64,000 nucleotides of DNA. Origin: Emticicia sp031378345 (GTDB lineage Bacteria; Bacteroidota; Bacteroidia; Cytophagales; Spirosomataceae). The translations under genes and the position numbers were made by a program. Positions 34,719-43,358 of this stretch are shown here, piece after piece. Where the stretch lies: positions 36,184 through 100,183 of the forward strand of contig JANNDY010000025.1 of assembly GCA_031378345.1 (NCBI GenBank), written 5' to 3'. The notes below the pieces were generated by a model. It worked only from the letters and a program-made list of their open reading frames with translations, was not told where the DNA came from and did no database searches. Numbering within the stretch: position 1 is the first letter of the stretch; every line of letters begins with the position of its first letter.

Positions 34719-36914
34719 ATGTTCAAAACTTCCCTGACCGCTTTTTTGCTTCTTTTTACATTCATTTCTTTCGCCCAAAAGAAAAATGACAAAATCGAAT
34801 ATCGAATCCACAGAACCACCTCTCCCATAAAAATTGATGGAATTGTGGACGAAAAAGGCTGGGCAGATGCTCAGTTGGCAACAGATTTTTATCAAGTTTT
34901 GCCGATGGACACAAGCTATGCAAAAGTACTTACTGATGTAAAAATGACTTATGACGATAAAAACATTTACGTTGTTTTTATTAATTATGACAAGTTGCCC
35001 GGCCCATATATTGTGGAATCATTGAAGAGAGATTTTGCTTTTGGTAAAAATGACAACGATTTGCTTTTTCTTGATACTTTCGATGACCAAACCAACGGGT
35101 TTTCGTTTGGTGCAAGTGCCATGGGAGCTCAATGGGACGGCTTGATGGTGAATGGTGCAAACATTACTACAACTTGGGACAATAAATGGGAGTCAGAAGT
35201 AAAATATGATGATGATAAATGGGTTTGGGAATGTGCCATTCCTTTCAAAACCATTCGATATAAAAAAGGAATTACTCGCTGGGGCGTGAATTTTAGTCGT
35301 TTAGACTTAAAAACCACAGAAAAATCGGCTTGGGCTCCTGTACCTCGTCAGTTTCCTACAGCTTCGCTTGCTTATGCTGCCTCTTTGATTTGGGATGAAG
35401 CTCCGCCACAAACTGGCACAAATATTTCTATTATTCCTTTCATTTTAGGCGGAGTCAATAGAAATCACGAGAAAAAAACACCAACCGATTGGAGAGGTGA
35501 TTTTGGCTTCGATGCAAAAGTTGGCTTGACATCTTCATTAAATTTAGACTTGACCGTAAATCCAGATTTTTCACAGGTTGAAGTGGACCAGCAACAAACA
35601 AATCTTGACCGTTTTGAATTACTTTTTCCTGAAAAAAGACAGTTTTTCCTTGAAAATGGCGATTTATTTTCAAATTTTGGTTATCAAAATATCCGACCGT
35701 TTTTCTCACGAAGAATTGGTTTGAATGCCCCGATTCGCTATGGAGCAAGAGTAAGTGGCAAACTCAACAAAGATTGGCGAATTGGTTTTATGGATATGCA
35801 AACTGGCAAAAACGAAAACAATGCCAATGCTCAAAACTTTGGCGTGATTGCCCTTCAACGCCGAATTTTTGCTCGCTCAAATATTGCTGTGATGTTCGTA
35901 AACAAGCAAGTGCTTGATTATCAGACAGTTACGGATACAAAAAACATTTCAGAATTTAATAGAAACTTAGCAATTGAATATAATTTATTTTCAAAAAATA
36001 ATGCTTGGACAGGGAAATTGATGTATTTGAAAGCATTTGGTCCAACAGCAAAAACCGATGATGGAGCTTTGGCAGGAAACATTCTCTATAATAACAAAAA
36101 ATGGACATTGGGTGTAGAAATGAATCAAGTTGGTATCAATTATTCTGCCGAAGTTGGCTATGTTCCACGCTTAAATTTTGGAAAGTTAAGTCCATCTGTT
36201 GGCTATTTGTTTTTTCCTAAATCAAAATCTAAAGTTTTGAGTCATGGACCAATGACAATGTTTACACATTATTTTACAAAAGATTTTTCAAAAGAAACCG
36301 AAAACGAAAAATTTCTTGCCTACCGCCTAACTTTCCGAAAAACAAGTACTTTAATGGGCTGGGTTGCTCATAATTATGTTTTTCTTTTAAATCCTTTCGA
36401 CCCGACCAATTATGCTGGCATTTTTCTTCCAAAAGGTAGCGAACATAAATGGCGTTCGTTCGGTATAGACTTTACCTCAAAACCTCAATCTCGCTTCACC
36501 TACGCACTTTCTTCTCGCTATGGTGGCTATTATGCCAATGGTTCACGCCTTCGTTTGAATGGTGATTTTGGGTATCGTTTTCAGCCTTATGTGGCTATTA
36601 CGATGAGTGCCAATTATAACCATTTAGCTTTTAAAAACGACCCGATTTTGCCAAAAACACTCGTCAATAAAGACTATAATTTTTGGCTTGTTGGTCCACG
36701 AATTGATGTTACTTTTACAAATAAATTATTTTTTACTAATTTTGTTCAGTTCAATAATCAAAACAAAAATATTAATCTAAATACTCGCTTGCAATGGCGT
36801 TATAGCCCAGCTTCAGATTTGTTTTTGGTTTATACCGATAATTATTATTCTGATACTTTTCAGGTACGCAACCGAGCTTTGGTTTTGAAATTTACTTATT
36901 GGTGGAACGTTTAA
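34719..36914 (+). CDS. DUF5916 protein with CBM9-like N-terminal domain
   Basis: The 731-residue exported protein has a signal peptide ending at SFAQ, an N-terminal carbohydrate-binding family 9-like domain (IHRTTSPIKIDGIVDEKGWADAQ, then MTYDDKNIYVVFINYD and WECAIPFKTIRYKKG) and a DUF5916 part with NPDFSQVEVDQQQTNLDRFELLFPEKRQFFLENGDLF, followed by a predicted outer-membrane beta-barrel. Its job is unknown; the CBM9-like domain suggests contact with a glycan or other surface ligand. It is flanked on both sides by repeat arrays with the same GC-rich core in opposite orientation. Confidence 0.82.
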   Translation: MFKTSLTAFLLLFTFISFAQKKNDKIEYRIHRTTSPIKIDGIVDEKGWADAQLATDFYQVLPMDTSYAKVLTDVKMTYDDKNIYVVFINYDKLPGPYIVESLKRDFAFGKNDNDLLFLDTFDDQTNGFSFGASAMGAQWDGLMVNGANITTTWDNKWESEVKYDDDKWVWECAIPFKTIRYKKGITRWGVNFSRLDLKTTEKSAWAPVPRQFPTASLAYAASLIWDEAPPQTGTNISIIPFILGGVNRNHEKKTPTDWRGDFGFDAKVGLTSSLNLDLTVNPDFSQVEVDQQQTNLDRFELLFPEKRQFFLENGDLFSNFGYQNIRPFFSRRIGLNAPIRYGARVSGKLNKDWRIGFMDMQTGKNENNANAQNFGVIALQRRIFARSNIAVMFVNKQVLDYQTVTDTKNISEFNRNLAIEYNLFSKNNAWTGKLMYLKAFGPTAKTDDGALAGNILYNNKKWTLGVEMNQVGINYSAEVGYVPRLNFGKLSPSVGYLFFPKSKSKVLSHGPMTMFTHYFTKDFSKETENEKFLAYRLTFRKTSTLMGWVAHNYVFLLNPFDPTNYAGIFLPKGSEHKWRSFGIDFTSKPQSRFTYALSSRYGGYYANGSRLRLNGDFGYRFQPYVAITMSANYNHLAFKNDPILPKTLVNKDYNFWLVGPRIDVTFTNKLFFTNFVQFNNQNKNINLNTRLQWRYSPASDLFLVYTDNYYSDTFQVRNRALVLKFTYWWNV

Positions 36915-36916
36915 AA

Positions 36917-36979
36917 GAGTTCTGAATGCTGAGTTTAGAGTTCTGAGTTTAGACGAGGTCACCCGTGCTATTCTGAGTC
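36917..36979. repeat. TTCTGAGTTTAGA array with core GAGGTCACCCGTGC
   Basis: Units TTCTGAATGCTGAGTTTAGA and TTCTGAGTTTAGA lead into the core at 36955-36968, and TATTCTGAGTC follows. It starts at the DUF5916 stop codon. The core is the inverse of CGCACGGGTGACCCC at 34595. Confidence 0.65.
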
Positions 36980-37004
36980 AAAAAAACCTTAAATACAATA
37001 AGTC

Positions 37005-37946
37005 ATGCTCAATTTTATAAAAAAGAATAACTCAGAATTCAGAATCGCACGGCGAACCGTTCTAAACTCAGCACTCATTTTCCTCCTATTCTCAACCCTA
37101 ACCTTTGCTCAAACCATGAATTTTGAGATTCAGGGGCATCGTGGCTGCCGTGGACTGATGCCCGAAAATACTATTCCTGCCTTCAAAAAAGCAATAGATT
37201 TGGGCGTTCAAACGCTTGAGTTGGATGTTGTTATTTCAAAAGATAAGCAAGTTGTTGTTTCGCATGACCCGTTTTTCAACCCCGATTGTACAACCGCACC
37301 TAATGGTGACTTTATTACAAAAAAAACTTCTGGAAACCTGTATCTACTTGATTATCAGGAAATTAAGAAATATGATGTTGGTTCGAGAGGTAATAAAAAC
37401 TTTCCTGAACAACAAAAAATGAGCGTTTTCAAGCCTTTGCTGAAAGACATGATTCGGGAAAGTGAAAAGTACGCTAAGAGCAAAGGGGTGCCACCTTTGA
37501 AATATAATATTGAGATAAAAAGTTTGGAAGAAGAATACGATAAATCGCAGCCACAAGTTGCTGAGTTTTCAGACTTGGTATATCAAGTTATCATCAAACA
37601 GCTTCCTGCCGAAAGGGTGATTTTGCAAAGTTTCGACTATAATGTTTTGAAACATTGGCACAAACAAATGGAGGCAGGAAAATATAAAAAAATTGCTCTT
37701 GCTGCTTTAATTGAGCCAATGGATAATAATGATGTACAAGTTAATTTAGATAAATTAGGTTTTCGACCAGAAATTTGGAGTCCATATTTTATGCAATTGA
37801 ATGAAAATCGTTTGAAGCAATTGCATGATTTAGGCATAAAAGTTATTCCTTGGACAGTAAATAAGCGTGAAGAAATGGAAAAAGTAAAAAAATTAGGTTG
37901 TGATGGTCTGATTTCAGATTATCCCGACCGTGCAAAAGGTTTGTGA
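37005..37946 (+). CDS. Glycerophosphodiester phosphodiesterase, exported
   Basis: The 313-residue protein hydrolyses glycerophosphodiesters to glycerol 3-phosphate and an alcohol. The GDPD motif EIQGHRGCRGLMPENTIPAF starts near residue 42, with LELDVVISKDKQVVVSHDP (metal-binding Glu/Asp and catalytic His) and a C-terminal WTVNKREEMEK segment. A signal peptide (cleavage after LTFAQ) puts it in the periplasm. Its n-region, NSEFRIARRTVLNSA, is encoded by a repeat element with the core CGCACGGCGAACCG at 37046-37059, so the repeat has become part of the export signal. Confidence 0.9.
   Translation: MLNFIKKNNSEFRIARRTVLNSALIFLLFSTLTFAQTMNFEIQGHRGCRGLMPENTIPAFKKAIDLGVQTLELDVVISKDKQVVVSHDPFFNPDCTTAPNGDFITKKTSGNLYLLDYQEIKKYDVGSRGNKNFPEQQKMSVFKPLLKDMIRESEKYAKSKGVPPLKYNIEIKSLEEEYDKSQPQVAEFSDLVYQVIIKQLPAERVILQSFDYNVLKHWHKQMEAGKYKKIALAALIEPMDNNDVQVNLDKLGFRPEIWSPYFMQLNENRLKQLHDLGIKVIPWTVNKREEMEKVKKLGCDGLISDYPDRAKGL
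37029..37076. repeat. CAGAATTCAGAAT array with core CGCACGGCGAACCG inside a signal peptide
   Basis: AACTCAGAATTCAGAAT, core CGCACGGCGAACCG (37046-37059), then TCTAAACTCAGCACTC. The units are the inverse of those at 36917-36979. The element is translated in the glycerophosphodiesterase N-terminus. Confidence 0.65.
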
Positions 37947-38008
37947 GTTTCAGAAAAAAGGCTTATTTTTAGGCACAATTCAAACCCTGAGCAAGTATTC
38001 CAAATCCA

Positions 38009-39541
38009 ATGGCAATCCTAAACGACGTTCTTAGCTTTTTTATCAAACGCCGCATTGAACGCATTGAAGAGTTTCTGCGACACCCGATTGATACCCAACA
38101 TCGGATTTTCCATGACCTTATCGAAAATGCACGCTATACCGAATGGGGACTAAAATACGACTACAACAGCATTGACACCATCAAAGATTTTCAGGAAAGA
38201 GTGCCTGTTTCGACCTACGAAGAGCTTTTTCCTTATATTGAGCGTGTTTTGAAAGGTGAACAAAACATCCTTTGGGCATCTGATATTAAGTGGTTTTCAA
38301 AGTCTTCTGGCACGACTAATTCCCGCAGTAAATTTATTCCTGTTTCCGAAGAATCACTCGAAGATTGTCATTATCGTGGTGGTAAAGACATGATGACGCT
38401 CTACTTTCATAACCGCCCTGATTCAAAATTATATGAAGGAAAAGGACTTTCGATAGGTGGAGCTTTGCACCCAAATCCTTATAATAGTGACACACAAGCT
38501 GGCGATATTTCAGCAGTAATTACCAAAAATCTTCCTGCGTGGGCAGATTTCATTCGCACACCTCCAAGCGAAGTTGCTTTATTGGATAATTGGGAGCAAA
38601 AAATGGAGCAAATGATTCAGATTTGTACGCCCGAAAATGTTACAAGTATTTTGGGTGTGCCAACTTGGACAGTAGTTTTGCTTGAAAATATGTTGGAACG
38701 CTTAGGCAAGAAAAACATGCTCGAAATTTGGAATAATTTTGAAGTTTTTGTTCATGGTGCTGTTGCTTTTCAGCCTTATCGAGAATTATTTCAAACAAAA
38801 CTTTTTCCTTCTGACCAAGTAACTTATCTCGAAACATATAACGCTTCCGAAGGCTTTTTTGCCATTCAAGATGAGCTTGGTAGGGTAGGTGAAATGCTCC
38901 TGATGCTTGATTATGGTATTTTTTATGAATTTATTCCAATGGAAGAGTGGGAAAACGAACACCCCAAAACTTTGACATTAGAAGAAATAGAATTAGATAA
39001 AAATTATGCTTTGGTGATTTCGACCAATGCTGGTTTGTGGCGATATAAAATTGGTGATACCATAAAATTTACTACACTTAACCCTTATCGAGTAAAAGTA
39101 AGCGGTCGCACAAAACACTTTATCAATGCTTTTGGCGAAGAAGTTGTCATCGAAAATGCCGATGCCGCCATCACCGAAGCCTGTGCTGTGGCAAATGCAA
39201 GCATTGTTGATTATACGGCGGGACCTGTTTATATGGGCGATGGCAGCAAAGGTCGCCACGAATGGATAATTGAATGTTCGCAAAAGCCTGAAAACGAAGA
39301 ACTTTTTATCAAAGTTTTAGATGAAACACTTCGCAAAGTAAACTCAGATTATGATGCCAAACGCTATAAAGACATGGCTCTTTTGCTACCAAAAGTTCAT
39401 TTTGTAGAAAACGGCACTTTTTATCATTGGATGTCGAAAAGAGGCAAATTAGGCGGACAAAACAAAGTACCAAGACTAAGCAATTCAAGAGAATATTTAG
39501 ATGATATTCTACTGCTGGTCAAGGAGGGAAATGACGAATGA
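38009..39541 (+). CDS. GH3-family (auxin-responsive-promoter-like) adenylating enzyme
   Basis: The 510-residue cytosolic protein is a bacterial member of the GH3 group of the acyl-adenylate-forming (ANL) superfamily. It has the phosphate-loop KSSGTTNSRSKFIPVS, ETYNASEGFFAIQ (the motif that binds the adenylate) and LWRYKIGDTIKFT. Plant GH3 enzymes join amino acids to acidic hormones; substrates of the bacterial proteins are unknown. The last codons (NDE, stop) lie in an ATGACGA repeat array. It is 62 bases after the glycerophosphodiesterase gene. Confidence 0.88.
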   Translation: MAILNDVLSFFIKRRIERIEEFLRHPIDTQHRIFHDLIENARYTEWGLKYDYNSIDTIKDFQERVPVSTYEELFPYIERVLKGEQNILWASDIKWFSKSSGTTNSRSKFIPVSEESLEDCHYRGGKDMMTLYFHNRPDSKLYEGKGLSIGGALHPNPYNSDTQAGDISAVITKNLPAWADFIRTPPSEVALLDNWEQKMEQMIQICTPENVTSILGVPTWTVVLLENMLERLGKKNMLEIWNNFEVFVHGAVAFQPYRELFQTKLFPSDQVTYLETYNASEGFFAIQDELGRVGEMLLMLDYGIFYEFIPMEEWENEHPKTLTLEEIELDKNYALVISTNAGLWRYKIGDTIKFTTLNPYRVKVSGRTKHFINAFGEEVVIENADAAITEACAVANASIVDYTAGPVYMGDGSKGRHEWIIECSQKPENEELFIKVLDETLRKVNSDYDAKRYKDMALLLPKVHFVENGTFYHWMSKRGKLGGQNKVPRLSNSREYLDDILLLVKEGNDE

Positions 39542-39665
39542 CGAAGTACGAATGACGAATTGTAAGTTCATAATTAACTGATTATCAACGATTTGTTTTT
39601 TTATTCGTACCTCGTAAATATTTTCACATTCACTCATTCTAACATTCACCGAGCGTCGGTCGCTC
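39531..39665. repeat. ATGACGAAT array and ACCGAGCGTCGGTCGCTC core
   Basis: From the last GH3 codons, ATGACGA is repeated (ATGACGAATGACGAAGTACG, AATGACGAATTG). Inverse units TTCGTACCTCGTAAAT follow at 39604. The core ACCGAGCGTCGGTCGCTC at 39648-39665 lies between CATTCACTCATTCTAACATTC and ATTCAC. A related core in inverse orientation is at 60881. Confidence 0.6.
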
Positions 39666-39680
39666 ATTCACAATTGATTT

Positions 39681-40535
39681 ATGAAACTATTCCGCTTTGG
39701 CGAACCAACCAACGAAAAAACTGGCGTTATTCTTTCCAATGGGACACAAATTGATGTATCAGCTTTTGGCGAAGATTATAACGAAAACTTCTTTTCCACA
39801 AACGGCATTCCAAGACTTGCCAATTGGCTTGAAGCCAATTTAGAAACTTGCCCCGAAGTTGGTCAAAATATTCGTTTGGCTTCGTGCGTGGCTCGTCCAT
39901 CAAAAATTATTTGTATTGGTCTAAACTATGCCAAACACGCCGCCGAATCGGGTATGGCTGCTCCTGCCGAGCCAGTTGTTTTCTTCAAATCTACCACAGC
40001 ACTTTGTGGACCAAATGACGATGTGATTATTCCAAAAAATTCTGTCAAAACCGACTGGGAGGTCGAATTGGCTTTAGTCATTGGCAAAAAAGCAAGTTAT
40101 ATAAACCATGAAGATGCCATGAATTACATTGCTGGCTATTGCCTGCACAATGATTACAGCGAGCGTGAATTTCAGTTGGAGCGTGGCGGACAATGGGTAA
40201 AAGGCAAAAGTTGCGATACTTTCGCACCAATCGGACCATTTTTGGCAACAATTGACGAAGTGGGCGACCCTCAAAACTTGAGACTTTGGCTAAAAGTAAA
40301 CGACGAAATGTTGCAAGATTCAAATACTGACGACATGATTTTTGATATTCCGACAATTGTTAGTTATTTAAGTCAATTTATGACTTTGCTTCCTGGCGAT
40401 GTAATTTCGACAGGAACTCCTGCAGGCGTTGGACTTGGTTTTAAACCTCCTCGCTATCTTAAAGCTGGTGATATTGTTGAGTTGGGCATTGAAAACTTGG
40501 GTACGCAAAAGCAAGTGGCTGTGGCGTATGCTTGA
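39681..40535 (+). CDS. Fumarylacetoacetate hydrolase-family protein
   Basis: The 284-residue protein has an N-terminal cap domain and a FAH fold with IICIGLNYAKHAAESG, PVVFFKSTTALCGPNDDVIIP, DWEVELALVIGKKA (acidic metal ligands) and ISTGTPAGVGLGFKPPRYLKAGD. Members hydrolyse or decarboxylate acylpyruvates and related compounds; 2-keto-3-deoxy-L-fuconate or oxaloacetate-type substrates are possible, but none is supported specifically. It follows the GH3 gene after a repeat-rich 139-base spacer and is the last rightward gene before the convergent SDP-like operon. Confidence 0.88.
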   Translation: MKLFRFGEPTNEKTGVILSNGTQIDVSAFGEDYNENFFSTNGIPRLANWLEANLETCPEVGQNIRLASCVARPSKIICIGLNYAKHAAESGMAAPAEPVVFFKSTTALCGPNDDVIIPKNSVKTDWEVELALVIGKKASYINHEDAMNYIAGYCLHNDYSEREFQLERGGQWVKGKSCDTFAPIGPFLATIDEVGDPQNLRLWLKVNDEMLQDSNTDDMIFDIPTIVSYLSQFMTLLPGDVISTGTPAGVGLGFKPPRYLKAGDIVELGIENLGTQKQVAVAYA

Positions 40536-40573
40536 TATGTGTTTTTATGGAAAAACCTTCTTAGAATGATGTA

Positions 40574-41122
40574 TTACCTTATGTAGTTGCTATCAGTACC
40601 TAATAATTGCCCATCTTTCTTGATAAATATAAGTGAAATCATACTTCCAATTAGGGCAGCAATAAAAATAACAATACCATTCTGTAACATGAAAGGCATT
40701 TCACTAAATTCACTTAATGATTCTGTTGGTTGTCCACTTGATTTAAGCAAATCTTCTAATCCTTCTGCATAACTCTTTGGTATTGATTTATCAATAAAGT
40801 AAAAAAGTAAAGAATCAAAAAGTGATAAAAGAGCAAAAGACAGAATAGTAATGATTATTACAGACCATATCTTTTTAATTGGACTAATACTTTCTTCCAG
40901 ACTTTTTTTTCTATAAATATTAACTTGCCAAATATTTATAGCAATAATGATAAAAAAGACAAAAATTGCTGTCAATATAGACATTATCGATATTTCCATT
41001 ATACTAAACCCATCTTTTTGCCATTGATAAAGTGTAATGTATGTCAAAATAAATGTCGTTAATGCTATAATTATTGATGCCTGTATATGACTTGAAAAAA
41101 TAAGGTTATTTTTTTTGTTCAT
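40574..41122 (-). CDS. Four-helix membrane protein, last gene of the SDP-like operon
   Basis: The 182-residue protein has about four hydrophobic segments (residues roughly 12-30, 42-64, 84-108 and 148-168) and an extramembrane stretch KSYAEGLEDLLKSSGQPTESLSEF between the last two. I do not recognise the family; a distant likeness to DUF4199-type proteins is possible. It overlaps the preceding 96-residue gene by 17 bases and so is translated from the same mRNA. By position it may serve self-protection (immunity) or export in a peptide toxin system, which is inference. Confidence 0.6.
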   Translation of the reverse strand: MNKKNNLIFSSHIQASIIIALTTFILTYITLYQWQKDGFSIMEISIMSILTAIFVFFIIIAINIWQVNIYRKKSLEESISPIKKIWSVIIITILSFALLSLFDSLLFYFIDKSIPKSYAEGLEDLLKSSGQPTESLSEFSEMPFMLQNGIVIFIAALIGSMISLIFIKKDGQLLGTDSNYIR

Positions 41123-41396
41123 TGTTTTTTTTAATTAGGGTTAAAAATATACTTACAAATAATATTGATATTATACCAATTATAATTGCTGAATGTAATG
41201 GTTTATAAATAATAGGAAATATTTTTGATAAAAATAAAAATAGCACATAGGGTATCATTATTGTTATGAAAAATACTTTAAAAATAAGAAATCTATCATC
41301 ATTTAATTTTATTACTTTTCTTACAAACAATGAGTATATGATAAAAGAGCTTACTGTATAAGCTATAAAAAGTATCAAATTGCCTAAATAATTCAT
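41106..41396 (-). CDS. Small three-helix membrane protein in the SDP-like operon
   Basis: A 96-residue protein with three predicted membrane helices (residues about 4-24, 38-60 and 68-88) and a short basic C-terminus (LIKKNNEQKK). No family is recognised. It overlaps the HTTM gene by four bases (ATGA) and the next gene by 17 bases. Small membrane proteins in this place in toxin operons often give immunity, as SdpI does for the Bacillus SDP toxin, but there is no sequence similarity that I can see. Confidence 0.6.
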   Translation of the reverse strand: MNYLGNLILFIAYTVSSFIIYSLFVRKVIKLNDDRFLIFKVFFITIMIPYVLFLFLSKIFPIIYKPLHSAIIIGIISILFVSIFLTLIKKNNEQKK

Positions 41397-41728
41397 CTTT
41401 TTGGAATTAAATTTGTAAATAACTTACCAATTTTAAAAAAAAATTTCTTAAACCAATTTCTTAAACTCAAATACTCCGAATCATTAATAAATAAAAAATA
41501 TGTACCTATCATTATCCAAGAGAAATTATCAATTCTCATAAATATCCAAATACCTATATGGAGTATAATTCCAAAAAAAATAATCCAGTATTTTGTTCTA
41601 TTAAACCATATTAAAAATGGAAAGGCAATTTCAAAAATAATTGTAAAGTAAGTACCTAATACAACAAAATAATGATTTTGTGTTAATGGTATATTCCATG
41701 AAGTCGCCATAAAATCTCGAACTCTCAT
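41393..41728 (-). CDS. HTTM (SdpB-like) protein, C-terminal part after the frameshift
   Basis: From the ATG at 41726-41728 this frame encodes MRVRDFMATSWNIPLTQNHY and three further membrane segments, the natural continuation of the HTTM protein begun at 42312. The start overlaps the upstream stop codon as ATGA, so translational coupling could produce it as a separate 111-residue chain. An earlier ATG in the same frame (41764) gives MVKWNSYILYYT ahead of it. Joining both parts by losing one 5-base repeat unit gives a protein of about 304 residues, near the 323 of Bacillus SdpB. Confidence 0.65.
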   Translation of the reverse strand: MRVRDFMATSWNIPLTQNHYFVVLGTYFTIIFEIAFPFLIWFNRTKYWIIFFGIILHIGIWIFMRIDNFSWIMIGTYFLFINDSEYLSLRNWFKKFFFKIGKLFTNLIPKR

Positions 41729-42312
41729 AGTATAGTATAGTATATAGCTGTTCCATTTAACCAAACATCACCTTGTAATTTAGCCAAAGAGGTAAAAAAG
41801 TAAATAAAACAAACTTGAATCATCAATCCATATAGAGCAACCCCTTTTACCGTTTCCCAAATATATTGAATAGTTTCATACTTTTTACTCTCTTTTACAA
41901 TTCTTTCTTTAAATCTAAAAAAGGCATGATCATCTGCAATAACTAAAAAAGGAAGTGTAACTTGCATAACATTATCGCTACCGTCTAAAATAAAACCATT
42001 TCTAAATTTAAGAACAGATAGAAGGATAACCAAAATTATACCTGAAACTCTACCACCATAGCCAAGAACGTAACAACTTGCTGATAAAATTGTTGTAAAA
42101 AGAAAAATTTGTGGTGCAAGAGAATAATCGAATGGATACGCAAGAAATGAAAGTTTGTAGTTATGTAATAATTCTAAGTAGGCACTATAAGGAAAAATTC
42201 CATTAGCTCCAAATAATTCATTGGATGTTGGAATATAAAAACACATATTTTTAATTACGAGCAGACACGTGATTATTCTAAAAAAACCTAATCCTATGGT
42301 GTTTTGTTGCAT
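41725..42312 (-). CDS. HTTM (SdpB-like, vitamin K carboxylase-like) membrane protein, N-terminal part
   Basis: This 195-residue frame encodes the first membrane helices of an HTTM-domain protein, the family that includes vitamin K-dependent carboxylase and SdpB. Signatures are GFFRIITCLL, NGFILDGSDNVMQVTLPFLVIAD and YFFTSLAKLQGDVWLNGTAIYYT. It ends at a TGA that arises in a run of ATAGT repeats; the rest of the domain is in another frame. SdpB acts with SdpA to mature a secreted toxin peptide. Eight bases separate it from the SdpA-like gene upstream. Whether the break is a phase-off state, a coupled split or an inactivating mutation is not decidable from one sequence. Confidence 0.7.
   Translation of the reverse strand: MQQNTIGLGFFRIITCLLVIKNMCFYIPTSNELFGANGIFPYSAYLELLHNYKLSFLAYPFDYSLAPQIFLFTTILSASCYVLGYGGRVSGIILVILLSVLKFRNGFILDGSDNVMQVTLPFLVIADDHAFFRFKERIVKESKKYETIQYIWETVKGVALYGLMIQVCFIYFFTSLAKLQGDVWLNGTAIYYTIL
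41727..41743. repeat. Pentanucleotide tandem repeat (ATAGT)3.4 in the HTTM gene
   Basis: On the plus strand the sequence is ATAGTATAGTATAGTAT, i.e. ACTAT units on the coding strand. With one unit fewer, or two more, the reading frame GTAIYYTMRVRDF is continuous; with the present number it stops at TGA. This is the structure of a slipped-strand phase-variation tract. Confidence 0.8.
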
Positions 42313-42320
42313 AATGTAAG

Positions 42321-43031
42321 TTATTTTAGCTGAATTCTTAAACTTGTTAGTTGAGAATAAGTATAATTTTTTAAATCATAATAATCTAACTCACGCTTTG
42401 AGAATCTCGGAAATTTAGAGTTAAATATTTTATATCTTACAAAGATTTTCTGGGGCTTTATTTTTTTTTCGTAAAAATATTTTTGAGCAATAAAACTACT
42501 ATACTGAATAAGAGAACAATGCCCATAGTTTGAAATCATAGATTTTTCATATAGTTTCTGTATTTTTAATGAATCCTGTTTGGAAAGTATAGTATCAACT
42601 TTAACAGATTTATAAAATTCGTTGTGATTATCATTAACAATCTGCATTGATGACATTAAAAACTTAGAAACTCTTTGTGAAGGAGACCAAAATGATACTT
42701 GATGTTCTTTTGTTAAAGGGTCGCTTGCATCAAGCCAGTCTGATAAAATGTATTTGTCGTCTAATTCATATTCAAATTGAACAAGTAAATTCATATTTGT
42801 ACTAACTGGATTAGGGGCAAATAGTGTCCATGCTTGAGCGAAATAAGGATCCATATAATGATTTAACTGCACTTTATACTGGTGTTGTAATGGATTATCT
42901 GGAAACTGACTGAATCCAACAACAATAAAGTGTAGAATTAATATCGAATACAGAATTATCGGAGTAATTTTTTTGAGTAAAGGAAGTAACAATTTACCCC
43001 CTTTACTCAAAAAGTTTCTATTGTGCATCAT
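42321..43031 (-). CDS. SdpA/DUF5819-like membrane-anchored protein
   Basis: The 236-residue protein has one N-terminal membrane helix (KKITPIILYSILILHFIVVGF) and an extracytoplasmic domain with YFAQAWTLFAPNPVSTNMNLLVQFEYE. The QxWxLFAPNP pattern is that of SdpA/DUF5819 proteins, which are encoded next to HTTM proteins and, in Bacillus, are required with SdpB to produce the SDP toxin. The ATG at 43031 overlaps the end of the last precursor gene by a few bases; an ATG at 43046 is also possible. It lacks further membrane segments. The function is inferred from gene order and the short motif. Confidence 0.65.
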   Translation of the reverse strand: MMHNRNFLSKGGKLLLPLLKKITPIILYSILILHFIVVGFSQFPDNPLQHQYKVQLNHYMDPYFAQAWTLFAPNPVSTNMNLLVQFEYELDDKYILSDWLDASDPLTKEHQVSFWSPSQRVSKFLMSSMQIVNDNHNEFYKSVKVDTILSKQDSLKIQKLYEKSMISNYGHCSLIQYSSFIAQKYFYEKKIKPQKIFVRYKIFNSKFPRFSKRELDYYDLKNYTYSQLTSLRIQLK

Positions 43032-43356
43032 ATTTAGAAAAATCATTTGAATTATAGTTTGATGCTATAGAATATTCAGCTTTTGGGTGTACGCTATTCC
43101 AACCATCAATAACTCCAACTACAAATACGACAGCTAATCCAACTCCAGCCGCAACTGCGACCACTGCTGGCCAACACGCTTTTTCATAATTACTTATTAA
43201 AATAGACTGGCTATAAGTAGCATTTGCCCCTATTGCGGACGAATTAGCAGAATAATTGCCTACTGAACTATAAACGGAAATATTAGGCAATAACATAATT
43301 AAAACAATCAAAAATAATGCGATTGTTTTCACAGGAATACTTTTGTTTTTTTTCAT
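43018..43356 (-). CDS. Putative secreted toxin precursor peptide A (SdpC-like)
   Basis: A 112-residue protein with a signal peptide (MKKNKSIPVKT then a hydrophobic stretch, cleavage near VYS), the conserved segment SSVGNYSANSSAIGAN, a single cysteine (ACWP) followed by a Gly/Ala/Val-rich hydrophobic helix AVVAVAAGVGLAVVFVVGV, and the tail YNSNDFSKYDAQ. It is paralogous to the next two precursors at both ends. The form resembles pore-forming peptide bacteriocin precursors; no database family is claimed. It is cotranscribed with the SdpA-like gene, whose start overlaps its end. Confidence 0.65.
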   Translation of the reverse strand: MKKNKSIPVKTIALFLIVLIMLLPNISVYSSVGNYSANSSAIGANATYSQSILISNYEKACWPAVVAVAAGVGLAVVFVVGVIDGWNSVHPKAEYSIASNYNSNDFSKYDAQ

Positions 43357-43358
43357 AG

